Part shown: positions 15,924-23,861 of the stretch, one piece after another
How the letters are laid out: every line of letters starts with the position of its first letter
How positions within the stretch are numbered: the stretch's first letter is position 1
From: a virus
Direction: 5' to 3' (one strand)
IMG/VR virus record: IMGVR_UViG_3300042566_000706
Location: 1-64,000 of that record
Length of the DNA stretch: 64,000 bases
Position numbers and translations under genes: made by a program
The notes under the pieces: model-generated
Told to the model about the DNA's origin: nothing
Seen by the model: only the letters and a program-made list of their open reading frames with translations
Database searches by the model: none

Positions 15924-16095
15924 GTTTTTTAATTTCTTCTAGAATATCTTTTCTGTATACACCTAATAGTGCTTTAATTTCTTGTGCATGTTTTCTTGCT
16001 CTAATAGATGCACTTCGATTTCCCTTTTCAAACACTTTTTGGGTATCAACAGACATCTTTTCGACAAGCTCTTTGATTTTCTTTAAAGTTTCCAT
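15916..16095 (-). CDS. Histone H1-like (Hc1 family) DNA-binding protein
   Basis: A 59-residue basic protein, METLKKIKELVEK...; residues 20-55 contain V-F-E-K-G-N-R-S-A-S-I-R-A-R-K, then A-Q-E-I-K and R-K-D-I-L-E-E-I-K-K. The E-K-G-N-x-(A/S)-A-x-R-A-R-K core and length match the Hc1 family common in Bacteroidota, which binds DNA non-specifically. In a phage it could condense or coat DNA, or displace host nucleoid proteins; this is inference. It is the upstream member of a chain of overlapping small genes. Confidence 0.8.
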   Translation of the reverse strand: METLKKIKELVEKMSVDTQKVFEKGNRSASIRARKHAQEIKALLGVYRKDILEEIKKHD

Positions 16096-16121
16096 AGTAA
16101 TTATTTTGATCTAATGTACAT

Positions 16122-16161
16122 AAAAAAACCCGGTTTAACAAGTCAATATCGAGGTTTTTTT
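16122..16161 (-). terminator. Probable rho-independent terminator
   Basis: Inverted arms AAAAAAACC (16122-16130) and GGTTTTTTT (16153-16161) with a long 22-nt loop and a terminal T run on the minus strand, directly after the stop at 16162. The GC core is only 2-5 bp, so it is weaker than the other terminators here. Confidence 0.45.
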
Positions 16162-16623
16162 TTACTTTTTGATATTTGACTCGAATACCTTGTATATTTC
16201 CGTTAGGATATCTAACTCAGATCTGGTTTTTTTGTAATTGAATGTGAATAACTTATAAAAATAATCTTTGATTCGATTGTTCTTACCTTCAACCTCATTT
16301 ATATAGAATGCTTCGTGGAAAAAAGCCCAAAAATAGTCATAGTGGGCACCACTTTCTTTAAAATGAATGTTCTCTTTCTCGAAATTAGATAGGGTTTTTC
16401 TCCAGCACCAATCGAAATGCCCCTTTTGATCCTTGTCTTCATTTAGAACATCAGGACCCAAGTAGGTTTCTTCGATAATAGTGTGTAAAGTTGTGATTAA
16501 ATCGTGAAACAATTCAACCTTTTCGCGTATAATATTATAAGCGCGATACCAAACCTCCACTTGATTTTTGTAGTTTTCCGAGGAGATAAATTCTAAATAC
16601 CCTTCCTGTTTTCTCATACCCAA
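16162..16623 (-). CDS. Conserved protein, unknown function
   Basis: A 153-residue soluble, largely helical protein, MGMRKQEGYLEFISSENYKN..., rich in aromatic residues (H-F-D-W-C-W-R-K near 70 and A-H-Y-D-Y-F-W-A-F-F-H-E-A-F-Y near 95). No catalytic motif recognised. It has its own downstream hairpin and a 42-bp gap from the upstream gene, so it may be a separate or terminal cistron. No function proposed. Confidence 0.65.
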   Translation of the reverse strand: MGMRKQEGYLEFISSENYKNQVEVWYRAYNIIREKVELFHDLITTLHTIIEETYLGPDVLNEDKDQKGHFDWCWRKTLSNFEKENIHFKESGAHYDYFWAFFHEAFYINEVEGKNNRIKDYFYKLFTFNYKKTRSELDILTEIYKVFESNIKK

Positions 16624-16665
16624 ATATATTAAAATATGCGGATAAAAGGAAAATTTAAAAGGTTA

Positions 16666-17991
16666 TTATTGAGTTTTTTTATTGTACTGAACCATATCCT
16701 TCATTCTTTTGATTTCCTCATTAAGAACTGATTTGGTTTTTAAAGATTCATTAACCGACGATGTTTCTTTCGATGGTTGAATATCTTTTTTGTACAATGG
16801 CATCTTTTTAACGTTTTCTTTTTTTCTTTCTACCGCTTTCGCTATTTTTTTACCTAAATCACTTTTGATTACATTAGCAACGTCACCATCTTGTGCGTTT
16901 CCAGTTGTTTTGTCACCTTCTAATGCTTTCTTTAATCTATCTTTAAATTGATCTGATGGCTCACTATCATATTTTAAATCTAACATTGACCCACCTCTCC
17001 AATCTTGAACATATTCATCTTCATCTTCTGAATTTGTTCTAGCTGCTTTTTCTTTTTCTTTACCTATTTGATTAGGGAAATCTGGATTATTATTATTCTC
17101 AAAATTTAATGACTTTTTGATTTTATCACCAGTTTCTTTGTTTGCGTCAGTATTAATTTTACCACTTTTACTTTTCATATCAGTAGCAATTCTTAAACCT
17201 GGAACAGATTCTTTTACTATTTTATTAATGAAGTCAACTAATTCACTTTCAGTTAATTTAACCTTTCTTTTCTTGCTTTCATTCATTGCGCCACCACACT
17301 CATTACACACACCTTCGTACATTTGAGAACCGCACTCAGAGCACATTTGAGCATCATCTTCTGATACTTCACCTTCTTCTGATTTTGGTTCAAATTTTAA
17401 TTTATTGAATGAATATTTGTCTTCAGAGTCGCCCATTGATTCATTATGTTCTTCAGGTGTTTTATCTTTTGAAGTTTTAGTATTTATGTTCTTTAAAAAC
17501 TTATATTTTGAAGTATCTATTGCCATATCAAATTTTTTGCTGTGTTCAGAGTCATCACCTTCTTTCATATTTGAACCACATTCCATACACTCATCTTCTT
17601 CCATTTGTTTGGACCAGCATTCTTCAACATCATATTCTTTACCATCTACTGTGAATGATTTTTCACCAGCATCTTTAGCTGCTTTAAGAGCTCCTGTGAA
17701 CTCATTTCCTTCCATTGGTTGTTTTTCTGTTTCCATGTTTTCTAAATTTTCACCCATTTCGTCTAATTCGTCAATGGATGGTTTTGGTTCTTTTTCGATG
17801 ATGAATTCTTTACCTGATTTTTGGTAGCTATCTAATTTTTCGTCTGCTTCTTCTTGAGTTGCACACATTTCAATAGGTTCACCTTCTTTATTTTTTATTA
17901 TATATACTTCGTCAGCACTTTCTAATATTGCTTTTTTAACCTCTTTAGCAAGGGTATTTTCTATTAGTTGTTTTAATTCGTTAACTTTCAT
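16666..17991 (-). CDS. Acidic protein with Cys-x2-Cys knuckles, virion or scaffold candidate
   Basis: A 441-residue, strongly charged (Glu/Lys/Asp/Ser-rich) and probably largely disordered protein. Three C-x2-C knuckles are visible: E-C-M-E-C-G (about 137), M-C-S-E-C-G (about 217) and V-C-N-E-C-G (about 228). The latter two could form one zinc ribbon. Helical segments N-E-L-K-Q-L-I-E-N-T-L-A-K-E near the N-terminus and K-L-T-E-S-E-L-V-D-F-I-N-K-I-V-K-E near 245 look like a repeated short docking helix. Composition resembles scaffold or prohead core proteins, but that is a guess. It is followed after 1 bp by the ParB-like gene in the same operon. Confidence 0.6.
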   Translation of the reverse strand: MKVNELKQLIENTLAKEVKKAILESADEVYIIKNKEGEPIEMCATQEEADEKLDSYQKSGKEFIIEKEPKPSIDELDEMGENLENMETEKQPMEGNEFTGALKAAKDAGEKSFTVDGKEYDVEECWSKQMEEDECMECGSNMKEGDDSEHSKKFDMAIDTSKYKFLKNINTKTSKDKTPEEHNESMGDSEDKYSFNKLKFEPKSEEGEVSEDDAQMCSECGSQMYEGVCNECGGAMNESKKRKVKLTESELVDFINKIVKESVPGLRIATDMKSKSGKINTDANKETGDKIKKSLNFENNNNPDFPNQIGKEKEKAARTNSEDEDEYVQDWRGGSMLDLKYDSEPSDQFKDRLKKALEGDKTTGNAQDGDVANVIKSDLGKKIAKAVERKKENVKKMPLYKKDIQPSKETSSVNESLKTKSVLNEEIKRMKDMVQYNKKTQ

Positions 17992-17992
17992 A

Positions 17993-18883
17993 CTAAATAA
18001 ATATCTGTTTTATTTCATTTAATACTAATTTTTCAACTTCTTTAGGTGAAAACCCGTGTTTTTTTGCAACTTCGTTAATTGCTTCCTTTAAACCCTCTAC
18101 TTCCGAAATAAACTCTAGTGAATTAATATCCCCTTGGTTACAATAAGGAAACTTTTTACATTTTTCCTTTACCGCAACATAAACACCTCCAGGACCACCC
18201 CACTTAGGAAAATTTTTATCTTTAACCGCTCTACTAGTTTTAACACTGCTTGGTCCACCAATCTTTAATGGTGATTTACCACCAGCGCCGAATGGTACAT
18301 CATAAGCCCCGGATGATGAAGCGTCAGTAGCTTCGTCCATATCTTGCTCAACATTGTATTTCTTGCTGTTTTTAAGCCCAGAAATTGGTTTCTTTATAAC
18401 TTTACCAAGACCTTTGTTTTTAGCGCCTAGTGGGGCTGAAAATGCTCCAGATGACGATGCGTCGGTTGATTCTTTATTCTCTTTTTTCATAATATTTTTA
18501 CTTTCTTCTATTGGGTCTTCAACATCTATCTTATCCGTCGCATCTATTACCCATAGTTTTGGGTTTATGTTGTTTTTAATCAAACCGGCTAACCTTGTGT
18601 TACCACCTACTAAATCGTAATAATCCTCGTATATTTTAACAGCTATCGGTATTTCAATAACACCTTTCTTAAAGTCCCTTTCAAAGCGTATTTTCTTATC
18701 TTTATCTAAATTTTCATAATCTAAATCAACATTACCTAATTGGTCTTTAATTGATTCATAATTTAAAATCTGAAAATTTTTACTAGCAAACTCAACCCAC
18801 GCCTTCTTTCCCATTTTTTTTAAAAATGAGTATCTACGTGCTTCATTCCATTCGCGGTTTAAATTTGGCTTAGTATACTGCAT
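17993..18883 (-). CDS. ParB/Srx-like domain protein
   Basis: A 296-residue protein. Residues about 70-105 read I-P-I-A-V-K-I-Y-E-D-Y-Y-D-L-V-G-G-N-T-R-L-A-G-L, the core G-G-N-T-R pattern of ParB N-terminal / sulfiredoxin-like folds, which bind nucleotides. The middle is low complexity and carries the duplicated element T-D-A-S-S-S-G-A-(F/Y) (about 140 and 188). The C-terminus has a C-K-K-F-P-Y-C-N-Q-G-D motif (about 240) and a terminal helix pair. No helix-turn-helix is evident, so a partition role is not indicated. Overlaps the upstream gene by one base. Substrate unknown. Confidence 0.55.
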   Translation of the reverse strand: MQYTKPNLNREWNEARRYSFLKKMGKKAWVEFASKNFQILNYESIKDQLGNVDLDYENLDKDKKIRFERDFKKGVIEIPIAVKIYEDYYDLVGGNTRLAGLIKNNINPKLWVIDATDKIDVEDPIEESKNIMKKENKESTDASSSGAFSAPLGAKNKGLGKVIKKPISGLKNSKKYNVEQDMDEATDASSSGAYDVPFGAGGKSPLKIGGPSSVKTSRAVKDKNFPKWGGPGGVYVAVKEKCKKFPYCNQGDINSLEFISEVEGLKEAINEVAKKHGFSPKEVEKLVLNEIKQIFI

Positions 18884-19122
18884 TATTTAACGCTTTTAAG
18901 TGCTGATTCCCAGAAACCTTTTCTTTGCCATAAGGTTTTGAATAACTCAACAACAACTTTAGTTGACAACTCAACTATCTTATCATCAATTTTTTTTGAA
19001 CCTAGTTCTTTCTGAATGATTTTAATTACAATTTCGTGTGCCTTAGTTGTGTCTAAGAAATCCTTGATTTCCTTTTTGGCTATTTTTTCAATTTCCTTCT
19101 TATCGTCGTTACTTAATGCCAT
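18883..19122 (-). CDS. Small helical conserved phage protein
   Basis: A 79-residue Lys/Glu-rich, all-helical protein, MALSNDDKKEIEKIAKKEIK..., ending in L-F-K-T-L-W-Q-R-K-G-F-W-E-S-A-L-K-S-V-K. The conserved-looking Trp-rich end suggests a docking surface. I associate such short proteins with the virion/prohead gene blocks of environmental T4-like phages, but no function is established. One-base spacing on both sides shows operon membership. Confidence 0.65.
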   Translation of the reverse strand: MALSNDDKKEIEKIAKKEIKDFLDTTKAHEIVIKIIQKELGSKKIDDKIVELSTKVVVELFKTLWQRKGFWESALKSVK

Positions 19123-19123
19123 T

Positions 19124-19636
19124 TTAATTGTTTTTTCTATTTAAAATGAAATCATTAGCGGAATCACTAAATGTGTGATAGAATTTTTCAAGTTTATCCA
19201 TTACTTGAATAACTTCTGGTTCTAACTTAGTCATGTCGCAATTAACATACACACCACTCTCAGATCCAATAACAAAGACAAAACTAATATCGTTGTCTGG
19301 TATTGTACCATCTAATCTAACCTCATCTGTGGTGATGTTAAATCCCTCTTCAAATTCTGCTAATTCAGCTACTTGCTGACGGAAATTATCAATTAATTGT
19401 GAAATTGCTTGTTTCTCTTCGTCTGAAATCATTAAATCTTTTTCATCGGATGAGTGAATTTTCACCTCAACGTCGTTTATTACTGTGTAATCAACCCCAT
19501 TATCTGGTGTTGGTTCAGTTTGTTGGATATCTTCTTTAAGGATTGACGATGTGTTTGACTTAGATTCGTTTAACGTTCTAAGTTTGTTTAACATCTTTTT
19601 TGTATCATCGTATCCCCAGTTCTGCTTGTTTGACAT
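19124..19636 (-). CDS. Acidic protein, unknown function
   Basis: A 170-residue acidic protein. N-terminal helix MSNKQNWGYDDTKKMLNKLR, a disordered Ser/Thr/Pro linker, then an alpha/beta region (about 55-150) with E-E-G-F-N-I-T-T-D-E-V-R-L-D-G and F-V-F-V-I-G-S-E-S-G-V-Y-V-N. It overlaps the amidase-like gene by 32 bp. No recognised family; probably belongs with the two preceding genes. Confidence 0.6.
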   Translation of the reverse strand: MSNKQNWGYDDTKKMLNKLRTLNESKSNTSSILKEDIQQTEPTPDNGVDYTVINDVEVKIHSSDEKDLMISDEEKQAISQLIDNFRQQVAELAEFEEGFNITTDEVRLDGTIPDNDISFVFVIGSESGVYVNCDMTKLEPEVIQVMDKLEKFYHTFSDSANDFILNRKNN

Positions 19637-20231
19637 GTTCTTCGAATATATTAAAATTAAATGAAGGGTTTATATCAGTATAAATATTCGAGAAATTGGA
19701 TTTACTTAATATTCCGCGGAACTTTTCACAATTTTCAATATAACCAGATGATGGTACGCAGTGATAGTTAATATCGTACTCAACACAGAGTACCATACAT
19801 AACTCCGCCAAGGAATTCATTTGAGGTTCGGTGTACCTATCCCAAAAACTATAATTGCGCCAATTCTTAATGTAGGGGTCGGCTCTATATGGGCTATTAA
19901 TCCAATTAAAAAGTATACCAGTTACACTATGTTTATTTAACCAACCTAGATTTTCAATGGCAATTTTAATTTGCCCATTATCTATTTTAGGTATCTTAAA
20001 TGTGTTTGATGAATATTCTGGTTCAAATATTTTATAGATATTACCTAGTTTATCAATACAAAAATGGGGAATATCTTCATATTTCCCATCCTTTCTATGT
20101 TTTAACATCATAATGTACTCATCTAACCGTCTATGAGTGTCATGTAATAATATTTGTGTTTTTTTAGATTTTCTTTTTTTGACATTCAAAAGTGTCTTAT
20201 CTAAAACCTCTACGTTTCGTATTTCTAACAT
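19605..20231 (-). CDS. Putative N-acetylmuramoyl-L-alanine amidase (endolysin)
   Basis: A 208-residue protein with the outline of an Amidase_2 domain: a first beta strand I-L-L-H-D-T-H (H30, candidate zinc ligand), then I-P-H-F-C-I-D-K-L-G-N-I-Y-K-I (about 54-68, the substrate-strand motif) and I-A-I-E-N-L-G-W-L near 90. The C-terminal zinc ligands are not obvious; H-C-V-P-S-S-G-Y-I-E-N-C-E near 160 is the likely region. It would cleave the peptidoglycan amide bond for lysis. No signal peptide, so it would need a holin. It sits beside several small membrane-protein genes that could supply one, and overlaps the upstream membrane-protein gene by 35 bp. Confidence 0.55.
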   Translation of the reverse strand: MLEIRNVEVLDKTLLNVKKRKSKKTQILLHDTHRRLDEYIMMLKHRKDGKYEDIPHFCIDKLGNIYKIFEPEYSSNTFKIPKIDNGQIKIAIENLGWLNKHSVTGILFNWINSPYRADPYIKNWRNYSFWDRYTEPQMNSLAELCMVLCVEYDINYHCVPSSGYIENCEKFRGILSKSNFSNIYTDINPSFNFNIFEEHVKQAELGIR

Positions 20232-21741
20232 TTCTAGGTATTATTTTACTTCCACCTCTTGGAAAAATAGAACCAAAAGGATTAAATTGTTCCGATTCTT
20301 CAATTGGTGATTCGTTTGTGTTGTCTTCGTAAGTTACTTGTGTTGGTGATTCATCATCAACTAATGGGATTGGGTTTTCACCGGATTCCCAATATAATGA
20401 ATCGGTATCTCGATTTAATTGTGTTTCAGTAGGCGTTGGGGTTGGCGTAGGTGTTTCAACAATTTCAATTGATGATGTTATTTCTAGCTCATCTTTTTTT
20501 TTTAAGTCGTCTTCTTCGTTATCAATAACCTCATTAACGTCATTTAATATTTCGTTAATTGCTCGAATATCTATTTTAAACGTTTCAACCTCTTCTGGCA
20601 TTACAAATAACTCAGGAACTTGTTCTTCTGTTCTTAATTCCTGATTATCGACATCTTCAATAAGTTCATTTAATAAATTAGAAATCACTTCTTCAGGAAC
20701 CAAAGTTTCTGTGGTATTATCTTGGAAAATATTCTCCGTTTCAGGTTCTATAATGGAAAAATTTACATGGATTTCTTCCTCTGTTGGTTCTTCTTGGAAA
20801 ATATTCTCCGTTTCTTTTTCAGTGAAAAATGGTTCTTCATCTTCTAACCCATCCATTAGCGTCACATCCCAATCAGAAATATCTTCTTCTGGTTCTTCTT
20901 CAACCAATTCTAAATCAACTTGTGGTTCAACAGGTGTTGGTATTGGATTTTCATATAATGGTTTACTATATTCATCCGTATACTCCACTTCTTTAGGGAA
21001 TATGCTTGCACCAGCATAAGGTTCTTCATCATATAAACCCAACTCTTGGTCGTTCTTCATTATTTCCTTTAATAACTCACCTCTTCTTTTGCGTTCTTCA
21101 GCCGCCTTTAATAACGCCTCGTTTGGTGGTGGTGGATTTAATAATGCCTCTTCAAGTATCTTTAAATCATTTTCAGATAAACGTAATCTTGTTGTTTCAT
21201 CAACAAAATCTTTTAATTGTTCGATTGTTTGTGTAGGTTCAACTGGTTTAGTTTCTTCTTTAGATTGAATAACTCTATCTTCTTCTGTGAATTTAACCAA
21301 CATATGTAAGAAAGATAAAGATATTATTGGTAACATACCCCCAGCAAAAAACGCTAAAAATCTTTTATGACCAACAAAGTCAGTTGATTCAACCCCAGTT
21401 AATTCTAATAACGGGGAAACTAAACCCACCCAATCCTGGAAAGATTTTGAATCAATATCAATGTATGAATATGCAAAAAATACATTACCAATAAATTGAA
21501 CTAGGGTAACGATTGCAAATGGGAAATACACCTTCTTGCCCATGTTTGCTGAGATGGCGGCTAATGCCGATAATGCTGCAATCTCAATACCTATTGAAAG
21601 ATATATTGCCCAGCTAATGGGATTTGATATCCCGTACCATTGGGTAACGTGAGATATTGAAACTATTGCCACAGTTATGATTGGTATCAAAAACGCAGCA
21701 ACAATTAATGTTTTATAATGTGTATTAAGCCAATGTTTCAT
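20197..21741 (-). CDS. Multi-span membrane protein with long acidic tail
   Basis: A 514-residue protein. Four hydrophobic helices at about residues 10-32, 42-64, 70-92 and 128-150 form a membrane domain. The remaining 360 residues are strongly acidic (Glu/Asp/Thr/Pro-rich), including a duplicated E-N-I-F-Q-(E/D) element and a T-P-T-P-T-P-T-E stretch, then a short basic end (N-V-R-N-T-K-R-R-G-F-R). No signal sequence or enzyme motif. It overlaps both neighbours (4 bp upstream, 35 bp downstream with the amidase), so a link to lysis or host-membrane takeover is plausible. Not assigned to a family. Confidence 0.65.
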   Translation of the reverse strand: MKHWLNTHYKTLIVAAFLIPIITVAIVSISHVTQWYGISNPISWAIYLSIGIEIAALSALAAISANMGKKVYFPFAIVTLVQFIGNVFFAYSYIDIDSKSFQDWVGLVSPLLELTGVESTDFVGHKRFLAFFAGGMLPIISLSFLHMLVKFTEEDRVIQSKEETKPVEPTQTIEQLKDFVDETTRLRLSENDLKILEEALLNPPPPNEALLKAAEERKRRGELLKEIMKNDQELGLYDEEPYAGASIFPKEVEYTDEYSKPLYENPIPTPVEPQVDLELVEEEPEEDISDWDVTLMDGLEDEEPFFTEKETENIFQEEPTEEEIHVNFSIIEPETENIFQDNTTETLVPEEVISNLLNELIEDVDNQELRTEEQVPELFVMPEEVETFKIDIRAINEILNDVNEVIDNEEDDLKKKDELEITSSIEIVETPTPTPTPTETQLNRDTDSLYWESGENPIPLVDDESPTQVTYEDNTNESPIEESEQFNPFGSIFPRGGSKIIPRNVRNTKRRGFR

Positions 21742-22031
21742 TTAGATTCTTGTTCTTTTTTTAGATTTTCTTTAACGATAAAATGTAATTCCATTAACTG
21801 CGGTCCTCTATCTTTTTGTGTAATCCAATTATCGTAAAAACTATGAATTGCGATTTTGTCATTTTTATGTGCAATATTGATACTATCTATTGTCGCAATA
21901 TTTTTCTTTTCATTTTTTTCTAACTTAGTCACTTTACTTGAATTACTACAAGAGCGAAAGAAGAAAAAAAGTGTTAAAACTACCAATATTTGTAGTTTAT
22001 ATGTTTTAATTAAATCAATTAACTTTTTCAT
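21738..22031 (-). CDS. Small membrane-anchored protein
   Basis: A 97-residue protein with one N-terminal hydrophobic segment (I-L-V-V-L-T-L-F-F-F-F at about 15-25) followed by R-S-C-S-N and a charged soluble domain of about 70 residues. The Cys after the helix could be a lipobox-like site but the context is not canonical. An anchor plus periplasmic helix layout would suit a spanin or lysis accessory. ATGA overlap with the next membrane gene. Confidence 0.6.
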   Translation of the reverse strand: MKKLIDLIKTYKLQILVVLTLFFFFRSCSNSSKVTKLEKNEKKNIATIDSINIAHKNDKIAIHSFYDNWITQKDRGPQLMELHFIVKENLKKEQESK

Positions 22032-22048
22032 GTCTTTAATTTTTACTT

Positions 22049-22879
22049 TTATAAATAGTTTAGGAGTCCAAAACTCTCGTTTCGCAATTTCTTAATTGCT
22101 TTATCTTTTAATTGTCTAATACGTTCTTTGGTGCAACCAAATTCTTCACCTAGGTCATCTAGGTTTCTTTCGGTACCACACAAACCAAAATAACCCTCAA
22201 TAATGGTTTTCTCTCTGTCATCTAGGATTGCTAACATATACTTCATCTTTTTCTTAATCTCATCAAGATTATTCATAGATTCCATAGGGTCAATTGAATT
22301 AGGATTAGCAATAACTTCTATTAATGTGTCACCATCTTCATTTATTTCTTTATATAAATCAACTGTTGTTGGAATACCGATTAAAACATTATCATTGTAT
22401 TCGATAAGGTAACTATCCTCTTCATTTTTTATTTTCTTTTGCTTTTGAATATCTTGCAAAACGTTTGACGGTATTCTTATTGTTCTTGAATTTTCCGTTA
22501 ACGACTGCATTATAGATTGTTTCACCCACCACACAGCATATGATATAAATTTAAAACCAGAAGTAACGTCAAATCGATCAATGGCTTTCATCAAACCAAT
22601 ATTGCCTTCTGAAATTAAATCCAATAAATCCATTCCTTGATTTTGATACATCTTAGCAACGGAAATAACAAATCTTAAATTACCTAAAATCAATTCTTCA
22701 ACTAAAGCGTTTTTTTGTTCTTTAGTTGTCTCTTTGTTTTTAAACGCCATGAAAATTTCAAATTCTCTTTGCGCTTCTATTACTGGGATTCTTTTTAAAT
22801 CCTTGATGTAATATTTTAGTTCTTCGGTTTTAACCATTGGGCTGGTATTTTTCATTCGTTTTTGGGTTTTGTATAGCAA
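22049..22879 (-). CDS. RpoD-like sigma-70 factor
   Basis: A 276-residue sigma factor with regions 1.2, 2, a shortened 3 and 4, but no 1.1. Region 2 includes N-L-R-F-V-I-S-V-A-K-M-Y-Q-N-Q-G, L-I-S-E-G-N-I-G-L and F-I-S-Y-A-V-W-W-V-K-Q-S-I. R-T-I-R-I-P follows. Region 4 holds D-D-R-E-K-T-I-I and C-T-K-E-R-I-R-Q-L-K-D-K-A-I. This is close to the primary sigma of Bacteroidota (about 285 residues, also lacking 1.1) rather than to T4 gp55. It should direct host RNA polymerase to phage promoters. Start codon uncertain: ATGs at 22879, 22855 and 22837. Confidence 0.92.
   Translation of the reverse strand: MLYKTQKRMKNTSPMVKTEELKYYIKDLKRIPVIEAQREFEIFMAFKNKETTKEQKNALVEELILGNLRFVISVAKMYQNQGMDLLDLISEGNIGLMKAIDRFDVTSGFKFISYAVWWVKQSIMQSLTENSRTIRIPSNVLQDIQKQKKIKNEEDSYLIEYNDNVLIGIPTTVDLYKEINEDGDTLIEVIANPNSIDPMESMNNLDEIKKKMKYMLAILDDREKTIIEGYFGLCGTERNLDDLGEEFGCTKERIRQLKDKAIKKLRNESFGLLNYL
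22050..22057 (-). promoter_or_regulatory. TATTTATA motif
   Basis: TATTTATA on the minus strand, 18 nt upstream of the ATG at 22031, overlapping the last codons of the sigma-factor gene. Confidence 0.35.
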
Positions 22880-22896
22880 TAGTACGATTTTTCCAG

Positions 22897-23334
22897 TTAT
22901 TTTCCAAAATCATCCAGAAATTTTTTTTCTTCTAGTGTCAAGCTCTCAATCCCCCCATTTTCAATCTTTTCTAAGATGTCATCTAGGTCGTGTTTTTGAT
23001 TACGATTAGCCGTTATTTTAAGTTTAACATTCTCGTTTTCTAGGGGTTTAAATATGAAATCTTTGATGGTTTCAGGTAAAAATACGGATACCACTGACGC
23101 CCGTTCAAATAGAAAATAGAAGTTTATTTGCTCAATATCCAATAAATCCTCTAAATCAGAATCTAATTTATCCTTATCTTTATCCGATTCGAATATTATA
23201 ATACAATTACCGTCCTTTTCAATGACGTATTTAACTCCTCTTTCAGATATTTGAGAGAAATGTTCGGTACAAAAGAACTCGACGTCCTCGTGATCCTCAA
23301 AATTTGCATAAATAAACAATATGTAAGTTACCAT
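22897..23334 (-). CDS. Acidic protein, unknown function
   Basis: A 145-residue acidic protein (MVTYILFIYANFEDHEDVEFF...) with an apparent alpha/beta fold. The C-terminus L-D-D-I-L-E-K-I-E-N-G-G-I-E-S-L-T-L-E-E-K-K-F-L recalls a short motif at the end of several Bacteroidota proteins. It sits 17 bp upstream of the sigma gene on the same strand, so a role tied to sigma activity (for example an anti- or co-sigma) is possible but unsupported. Confidence 0.6.
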   Translation of the reverse strand: MVTYILFIYANFEDHEDVEFFCTEHFSQISERGVKYVIEKDGNCIIIFESDKDKDKLDSDLEDLLDIEQINFYFLFERASVVSVFLPETIKDFIFKPLENENVKLKITANRNQKHDLDDILEKIENGGIESLTLEEKKFLDDFGK

Positions 23335-23377
23335 CTCGCATAATATAACTATTTATTATAAATTAGTATATAATTTT

Positions 23378-23857
23378 ATGCCAAAAACAATAAAATTAAA
23401 AAGAAAACAGGTTCAAAACTTAGCTGAAAACCTATCTAAAGGTCTTATCAATGAAAGTATAGGTAAGGATTTACTTGATTTCAGAACCGATGTTGAGGTT
23501 GAAATTGAACATCCGCGCCAATATGATGGGCAAAGAATTTATAATGTTAACCCAATTGGTAAAATGAATATTGTCTATGACCTATATATGACTTTAAGGG
23601 GTTGGGGGATTGATTCTATTGAAATAACCAATGTGCGCGGTCCTAGGGATATTGAAGTGGAAATTGAAGTTGAACCATTAACCGATGATGGCGAAGATAC
23701 ATTTGAACACATTCTTCAATTAGATTGGAGTGAATATATAGTTGATAGTGAAGGTAGTAGGGATGTTCATTTAGGTATTGAAAGAGTCACCCTATTATTG
23801 GACGAACATCTATTTGTGGTGGGGGTTACCTTACACCCTTGGAATTTTATTGAGTAA
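23378..23857 (+). CDS. Conserved protein, unknown function (plus strand)
   Basis: A 159-residue acidic protein starting M-P-K-T-I-K-L-K-R-K-Q-V-Q-N-L-A-E. It contains an alternating charged strand (V-E-V-E-I-E-H-P-R-Q-Y-D-G-Q-R near 38 and I-E-V-E-I-E-V-E near 90). It is divergent from the 22897-23334 gene across 43 bp, with TATTTATT at 23350-23357 in its own orientation, and convergent with the 23862 gene. No family recognised. Confidence 0.6.
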   Translation: MPKTIKLKRKQVQNLAENLSKGLINESIGKDLLDFRTDVEVEIEHPRQYDGQRIYNVNPIGKMNIVYDLYMTLRGWGIDSIEITNVRGPRDIEVEIEVEPLTDDGEDTFEHILQLDWSEYIVDSEGSRDVHLGIERVTLLLDEHLFVVGVTLHPWNFIE

Positions 23858-23861
23858 TTAA

